Below are positions 5,645 through 9,397 of a DNA stretch of 9,397 nucleotides, in pieces. The position numbers were made by a program, and so were the translations under genes. Positions within the stretch are counted from its first letter, which is position 1. Each line of letters opens with the position of its first letter. The notes beneath the pieces were generated by a model, which did no database searches, had not been told where the DNA came from, and saw nothing but the letters and a program-made list of their open reading frames with translations. The DNA is from Myxococcota bacterium (GTDB lineage Bacteria; Myxococcota_A; Polyangia; HGW-17), in contig JAHJLU010000828.1 in the NCBI GenBank assembly GCA_018821745.1, forward strand, positions 1 through 9,397, in the 5' to 3' direction.

Positions 5645-8116
5645 ATGCGTACCCATAAACTCACCTCCTTCGCATTGTTTGCCGCCCTTTGCTTTCTCGC
5701 TTCCTCCTGCACCATCCTCACCGTGGGAAACATGGTGAAGAACGGGTTCGGTAAAGCGGTCATGAAGGGCAAACCACAAAAAGCCGCCGACTACGCCACG
5801 CCGGGCTTTGCCGCCATTCTGAAATCTTTTTCCAAAAAAGAATTCAAGATGTTCATGGGACTTGGAGTCAGCGTGGGAAACAAAAAAGGGGCAAAGGGAG
5901 CAAAGGGTCCGAAAGTAAAATACCACTCCTTCTCCTCCTCGGGAAACAAGGCACTGCTGGTCATGAAGCAGGGCACCACCAGGCTCAAATTTTATTGCAG
6001 AAAGGTGAAGGGTGAGTGGAAGGTGGATGACATGGTCATCACCGGGGGGACCCTTCGGCTCTCCCTGCGCGATATCATGGGAATATTCAAGGCATCCGTC
6101 AATATATTCAATGGTCTTCAGAACGGAGTCGCCCCGGGACAGCACCTGGACGGCGATCTGGCCACGGTTTTGGCCAAGGTGGCCCCAGCCCTCGCTCCCA
6201 TGGCAAAACTCATGGGAAGAGAATGGAGAAACACAAAGAAAACAAAGAGTTCCAAATCTCCGGGGGAAAAAACCCTGGACCGTTTCACCATCAAAACCAA
6301 TGCCACGGGCGGCATGGTACAGATCGTGGTGAAAGGGGTCACCCTCAGGGCAGATCTCACCCGACGCAAAGATCTGTGGCGCTTTTCCTCCGTCCGGATT
6401 GATATTCCCCGGCGGGAGCCATTTTACCTCTCCACCATCCTCCGGGTCGCCTTCCCCTGGCTCTCCCTGTTTAATCAGCGCAATCAGATCACAAGCGCAA
6501 AGGTCATGGAGGAGCGAGTGCTCTCCCTTATGTCCCCAGGCCTGGCGACCCAGCTCAAACCCTTTGTCCAGTTCGGGGTGGCCTGGCTCCTGGCGCAGCC
6601 CAAAATGACCAGGGGCGAAACAACCCGGGAAGCATATATGTTGCCCACGGAGTTGTTCGAGCGCCTCTCCTGGAAGATCGGCCAGGAGGATCTGCGGCTC
6701 TCCTATGACAGTCCCAAAATCAAGGCACAGCTCCTCCTGGACAGGGAGGGACTCGTGCAGGACATGGAGGTCCTGTGGGGCAACCTCCGAATCACTCCCG
6801 TTGATCTGGCGGGGTTCATTCCCATGGTCCACTTCGCGCGCAAAGGATTCTCCAGCCTCAGCACGCCCAAAGAGAGGGCTGCCTATGTAAAAGAGGCACT
6901 GGGTTTTCTCGCCAGGCCCCTGCGAACAGGTGTCGAGAATAACATTCCCGATCGGATCACCCTGCCCCTGAAGACCATCTTTGCCGCCGCCACCGGCCGT
7001 TTTGACCGAAAAGAGTCCGGGAGGGATCTGCGCAAACAATCAGCCCTTGCCCATTTCACCATTAAAAAAACAGCCGGTGGCGATTTACAAATGGGGTTAC
7101 CCGTTGGTACCAATCATAAAATAATCGCCACATTTACCCATGAAGAGAAGCAGTGGAAGATTGCCAGCGTCCGGCTCAACAACATGGAGCTTACCTCCTA
7201 TGTGGTGCTCCTTCCCTCTTTCATCCGGTTCATTGAGGGATCGGTACAACTTGACGCCACCCTGCTGGCATCATCCCTGGGAGATAAACTGGGGACGAAC
7301 ATGGAGAAGGGGCTGGCACTCATGATGAAGCTCCATGGAAAACGGCTCCGAAAGCTGGGCCTGGAGGTCACCCTCCTCACCATGGCCCGGCTCATGGAGA
7401 ACCGCGCCCTGAAAAACTCCGGGGACAAATCTGCCTCCGAAACGTTCCAGTTGCCAAAAATGGTGAAGAACGCCCAGGGTCTGTCGGTCATCGGGGAACA
7501 CTACCAACTGGAGTTTGCCCTGAAAAAAGACGGATCCTATGGTTTTGATTACCCTCCCTGCGTTGACCCACCCCACAAAAAAGGCAAAAGACGATCAAAG
7601 AAGCACAGCCTTTGTTTTGAGGGGTATGCCCGCCAGGAACCCTTCCAGCTCCTGGAGTTGATACCCTTCGGGGTTGGCTATTTCATGGGCCTGGAGGGCT
7701 ACGACTACAAATCCCTGCGGGCCTTTTCCGCACCGGAATTCTACAAGGGCTTCTGGAGAAAACTCCCCCCTGGGAAGCTCTCTAAACTGTTGAAAAAATA
7801 CAAGGTCTCCATCAGTCTCCCCACGGCGGCAGAGCTGGTGGACATGATCATGCTCCCCCTGGGCCATAAGAAGATGGCCAGTCAGAAAAAATCCATGGGA
7901 CACAAAAGCGGGGTCTCCCTGCGGGGACGGGGTTTCATCTTCAAGCGTGACCGGCGGTATCCCTTCGCGGAGCTGTGGCTCAGCGCCAAAGGCAAGGAGA
8001 TCGACGTCTCATTTGCCTGGGACAAGACGCGGCTCCTTTGGGTCATTTATGATATCAAGGTGAAGATGGGTTTTTTGGGCAAAGTGAGCGTGAAGAAGCT
8101 GGTAAACGCCCTGTAA
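5645..8116 (+). CDS. Large putative lipoprotein with about six NTF2-like degenerate repeats
   Basis: A complete 823-residue protein that I cannot assign to a named family. The N-terminus has a basic start (MRTHK), a hydrophobic core and a lipobox-like LASSC with C22. T23 at +2 suggests outer-membrane delivery. The rest divides into units of about 105-150 residues: roughly 25-134, 140-254, 260-385, 388-515, 517-665 and 667-808. Each opens with a hydrophobic helix and a helical stretch with an SP/TP-type turn (ATPGF, MSPGL, STPKE, SAPEF). Most close with beta strands and a Trp signature: GEWKVDDMVI (123-132), LWRFSSVRI (244-252), KQWKIASVRL (502-511), LLWVIYDIKV (797-806). This is the look of NTF2/SnoaL-like domains. 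Units 3 and 5 are the most diverged. Lys-rich inserts occur at 80-90 and 645-654. The start at 5645 is set by the signal peptide, and a TTG at 5576 would bury it. Confidence 0.75.
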   Translation: MRTHKLTSFALFAALCFLASSCTILTVGNMVKNGFGKAVMKGKPQKAADYATPGFAAILKSFSKKEFKMFMGLGVSVGNKKGAKGAKGPKVKYHSFSSSGNKALLVMKQGTTRLKFYCRKVKGEWKVDDMVITGGTLRLSLRDIMGIFKASVNIFNGLQNGVAPGQHLDGDLATVLAKVAPALAPMAKLMGREWRNTKKTKSSKSPGEKTLDRFTIKTNATGGMVQIVVKGVTLRADLTRRKDLWRFSSVRIDIPRREPFYLSTILRVAFPWLSLFNQRNQITSAKVMEERVLSLMSPGLATQLKPFVQFGVAWLLAQPKMTRGETTREAYMLPTELFERLSWKIGQEDLRLSYDSPKIKAQLLLDREGLVQDMEVLWGNLRITPVDLAGFIPMVHFARKGFSSLSTPKERAAYVKEALGFLARPLRTGVENNIPDRITLPLKTIFAAATGRFDRKESGRDLRKQSALAHFTIKKTAGGDLQMGLPVGTNHKIIATFTHEEKQWKIASVRLNNMELTSYVVLLPSFIRFIEGSVQLDATLLASSLGDKLGTNMEKGLALMMKLHGKRLRKLGLEVTLLTMARLMENRALKNSGDKSASETFQLPKMVKNAQGLSVIGEHYQLEFALKKDGSYGFDYPPCVDPPHKKGKRRSKKHSLCFEGYARQEPFQLLELIPFGVGYFMGLEGYDYKSLRAFSAPEFYKGFWRKLPPGKLSKLLKKYKVSISLPTAAELVDMIMLPLGHKKMASQKKSMGHKSGVSLRGRGFIFKRDRRYPFAELWLSAKGKEIDVSFAWDKTRLLWVIYDIKVKMGFLGKVSVKKLVNAL

Positions 8117-8150
8117 CTCCACATTGTTTCAATACTACAGCAATAAAAAA

Positions 8151-8996
8151 TCAGAGCGAGAGGGAAGCCTTGATGGTCTTTTCGAAATTGGCTATCCCCA
8201 TATGACCCGCGGACGCTTCATCACAGCGGAGCTGGTCAAGGGTGATGGAGGGTTTCCTGGGAGTGGCTCCGGTGGTGAAACTTTGGAGCATATACCCTAA
8301 AGTCAAGGGTCCGTTGAAGGGGAACCCTTTTTTGGGACCAAAGACCATGGCGTAGATGACACGGCGGTTGTGGGTGGAGGCCATGGCAAACCCCTCCATG
8401 GGGACCCCGCCGGGGCTGAAGGTGAAGGCGATGGCCCGGCACTTTGAGGATCCCCTGATGTCGAATGTACTCTTGAGGGTGAAATCCCGGGCAAACCTTT
8501 TGAGATAGCCGGAGATGACGGAAATGGCCGTGGCAGATTTTATCCGCCTGGGGTATTTGATGGTCAGGATGTGCATCTGGGCGTCGCTGCGGTTTTTCTT
8601 GTCCTTGTAAAAACTGATTATCTGGGGGAGGGCTTTGATGCTCCAGCCCTTGGGATAAAGCAGGGAGTAGTTACCGGTGCTGCTGTGATAGGCAGCCATG
8701 GCCAGCTGCTCAGGGGTCTCGGAGATGGAAGTCGTTGTTACTGGAGCGCCTGGGAGCGTTGAATCGTTCACATCTTCGGGCTGCTGTTTTTCCGAGATGA
8801 CCCCGCCGCTGCCGGCCGGGGGCGGGGGGGGCGCATCGAGGAGCGGTGGATTATTGGTTTTTTGGGACCCGGAGGTGGAATCTCCGTGATTGGCATACCG
8901 GGAGGTGTCCTGATAGAAACACCCGGGTAAAACCACGGAAAAAACAAGGAAAAGATTGAGCATTCGAGAATGTATCATGGCGGTGAGTGCGTTCAT
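8151..8996 (-). CDS. Lipoprotein with proline-rich linker and possible PsbP/DUF1795-like domain
   Basis: A complete 281-residue lipoprotein. The signal peptide (hydrophobic core about 13-23) ends in the lipobox L23-P-G-C26. F27 at +2 favours the outer membrane. Residues 27 to about 105 are a flexible Ser/Thr/Pro-rich linker with PPPPP at 56-60. The folded part (about 107-243) starts with GNYSLLYPKGWSIKALPQ, the 'YP.GW' strand pattern of PsbP/DUF1795-like proteins, and continues with a helix (160-170) and strands to YMLQSFTTG. That fold call is a resemblance only. The start at 8996 has GAAGAAGG directly against the ATG. In-frame ATGs at 8978 and 8963 would also leave a signal peptide. The gene converges on the large lipoprotein with only 34 bp between stops, and I see no clear terminator there. 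Confidence 0.78.
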   Translation of the reverse strand: MNALTAMIHSRMLNLFLVFSVVLPGCFYQDTSRYANHGDSTSGSQKTNNPPLLDAPPPPPAGSGGVISEKQQPEDVNDSTLPGAPVTTTSISETPEQLAMAAYHSSTGNYSLLYPKGWSIKALPQIISFYKDKKNRSDAQMHILTIKYPRRIKSATAISVISGYLKRFARDFTLKSTFDIRGSSKCRAIAFTFSPGGVPMEGFAMASTHNRRVIYAMVFGPKKGFPFNGPLTLGYMLQSFTTGATPRKPSITLDQLRCDEASAGHMGIANFEKTIKASLSL

Positions 8997-9011
8997 CCTT
9001 CTTCGTAATCA

Positions 9012-9044
9012 CCCGGGCAGGAAAATGCCGGGAGGGTATTTTTT
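9012..9044 (+). other. Bulged GC hairpin followed by T6; terminator-like or 5' leader stem
   Basis: CCCGGGCA (9012-9019) pairs with TGCCGGG (9026-9032) with one bulged G and a 6-nt loop, and TTTTTT lies at 9039-9044. As a plus-strand terminator the T run is about 6 nt too far from the stem. On the minus strand the stem would sit in the leader of the 281-residue lipoprotein, ending about 15 nt before its start codon. Confidence 0.3.
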
Positions 9045-9074
9045 ACTCTTTGGGAACCCGCGATTACGGCGGAA

Positions 9075-9242
9075 TTTTTGAAATATTCAAAAAAACCGAC
9101 AGCGCTCGGGCCCACTCATGCCGATTTTTGAACCCTGCAGTAATGGGAATACTGGAGTTCATTGAAAAAACCGGAGGATACGGGCAATATGATTTTTCAA
9201 AAAGAGTTACCAGTGGGGTATAGGTATTTGCTCTTGAAAAAT
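9075..9242. repeat. Recurring TTGAAAAA / TTTTTCAA elements
   Basis: Elements seen: TTTTTGAA (9075-9082) and TTCAAAAA (9086-9093) form an 8-bp-arm palindrome with a 3-nt centre. Others are TTTTTGAA (9125-9132), TTGAAAAAA (9162-9170), TTTTTCAAAAA (9193-9203) and TTGAAAAAT (9234-9242). Spacing is about 33-40 bp. They could be protein-binding sites or A-tract curvature in a divergent promoter region. Confidence 0.35.
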
Positions 9243-9328
9243 CAATGGAAGAAAGTGTTTTTTTGTCCTCCCCAGATGTGCTATCAAGCTGAGGACGCGG
9301 GGAATAACTGCCCCCCAAAGAGGTTCCC

Positions 9329-9397
9329 ATGGAGAAAAAAACTGCCATCGTTCTGCTCAGCGGCGGTCTGGATTCCACCACCGCCCTGGCCATTGCC
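9329..9397 (+). CDS. queC: 7-cyano-7-deazaguanine synthase QueC, N-terminal fragment
   Basis: Only the first 23 codons are in the window. The product starts MEKKTAIVLLSGGLDSTTAL. SGGLDST (11-17) is the PP-loop ATP-binding motif, and its position right after the first strand fits QueC, which converts 7-carboxy-7-deazaguanine to preQ0 with ATP and ammonia in the queuosine pathway. The ribosome site AAAGAGG (9317-9323) is 5 nt before the ATG. Other PP-loop enzymes share the motif, but the VVLLSGGLDSTT-type start close to residue 1 is typical of QueC. Partners such as queD or queE are not seen on this side. Confidence 0.87.
   Translation, partial: MEKKTAIVLLSGGLDSTTALAIA

Larger units (their letters stand above)
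8997..9328. other. 332-bp intergenic region between divergent lipoprotein and queC genes
   Basis: This region lies between two genes transcribed away from each other and should hold both promoters. It is visibly richer in A/T than the coding sequence. I found no promoter with two good boxes on either strand. It contains a bulged hairpin (9012-9032), a TTTTTGAA-ATA-TTCAAAAA palindrome and further A/T tracts (9075-9242). Frames open across it on both strands have low-complexity or unlikely products and no ribosome sites, so I call none of them. I also looked for a preQ1-type leader before queC and found none with the required pairing. Confidence 0.6.

Noticed and set aside
5432..7039. 535-codon open frame on the minus strand opposite the SDR end and the large lipoprotein
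   Set aside because: It lies antisense to two well-supported genes, its product is rich in Gly/His/Phe without family motifs, and it spans the SDR-lipoprotein junction. It is best explained by codon bias of the sense strand.
8117..8150. Bidirectional terminator between the convergent lipoprotein genes
   Set aside because: An A/T run is present but no stem could be found in the 34 bp or just inside the genes.
8987..9223. 78-codon plus-strand frame in the intergenic gap
   Set aside because: It starts inside the opposite lipoprotein gene, and its content follows the AT-tract repeats rather than a protein pattern.
9317..9355. preQ1-I riboswitch-like string (AGAGGTTC followed by an A-rich stretch) at the queC start
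   Set aside because: The second half of the P1 stem and the C-rich loop are missing, and the A-rich stretch is inside the coding sequence. The resemblance is chance.
9064..9393. 109-codon minus-strand frame across the queC leader
   Set aside because: It overlaps the queC start antisense, has no ribosome site and no motifs.

Overview
The window reads as ordinary chromosome of a GC-rich, diderm (Gram-negative-type) bacterium. The basis is a cytoplasmic NagZ without a signal peptide, two lipoproteins with lipoboxes whose +2 residue is not Asp, ComM and QueC. A deltaproteobacterial or related environmental lineage is a guess. No tRNA, rRNA, CRISPR array, IS element or phage gene is visible.

Left part, minus strand (1-3430). 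A tightly packed unit reads right to left: a 28-residue membrane peptide (1743-1829), a 66-residue four-cysteine protein (1537-1737), a ROK sugar kinase (567-1535) and the start of nagZ (1-570, cut by the window edge). The gaps are 5 nt, 1 nt and a 4-nt ATGA overlap. NagZ releases GlcNAc from peptidoglycan turnover products and a ROK kinase can phosphorylate it, so the unit looks like a muropeptide or amino-sugar recycling operon. The two small genes have no assigned role. A promoter with a perfect TTGACA box, a 16-bp palindrome between the boxes and a stem-loop at the predicted 5' end precede the first small gene. Upstream on the same strand is comM (1919-3430), a DNA branch-migration ATPase.

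Middle part, plus strand (3431-8116). A divergent intergenic region holds face-to-face promoters that share -35 bases, plus a cluster of TGTCC/GGACA inverted elements. It is followed by a kce-like beta-keto acid cleavage enzyme (3677-4501), an extended SDR oxidoreductase (4523-5566) and a large putative lipoprotein (5645-8116). The lipoprotein appears to consist of about six degenerate repeats with an NTF2-like pattern. The usual partners of Kce in lysine fermentation are not next to it, so its substrate is open.

Right part (8117-9397). A second lipoprotein with a proline-rich linker and a possible PsbP/DUF1795-like domain lies convergent on the minus strand (8151-8996). A 332-bp AT-richer gap with repeated TTGAAAAA/TTTTTCAA elements follows. 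The window ends in the first 23 codons of queC (queuosine/preQ0 synthesis).

The items most worth a second look are the repeat-built lipoprotein, the two small genes ahead of the ROK kinase and nagZ together with their promoter/operator/hairpin leader, the orphan kce-SDR pair, and the palindrome cluster before kce.
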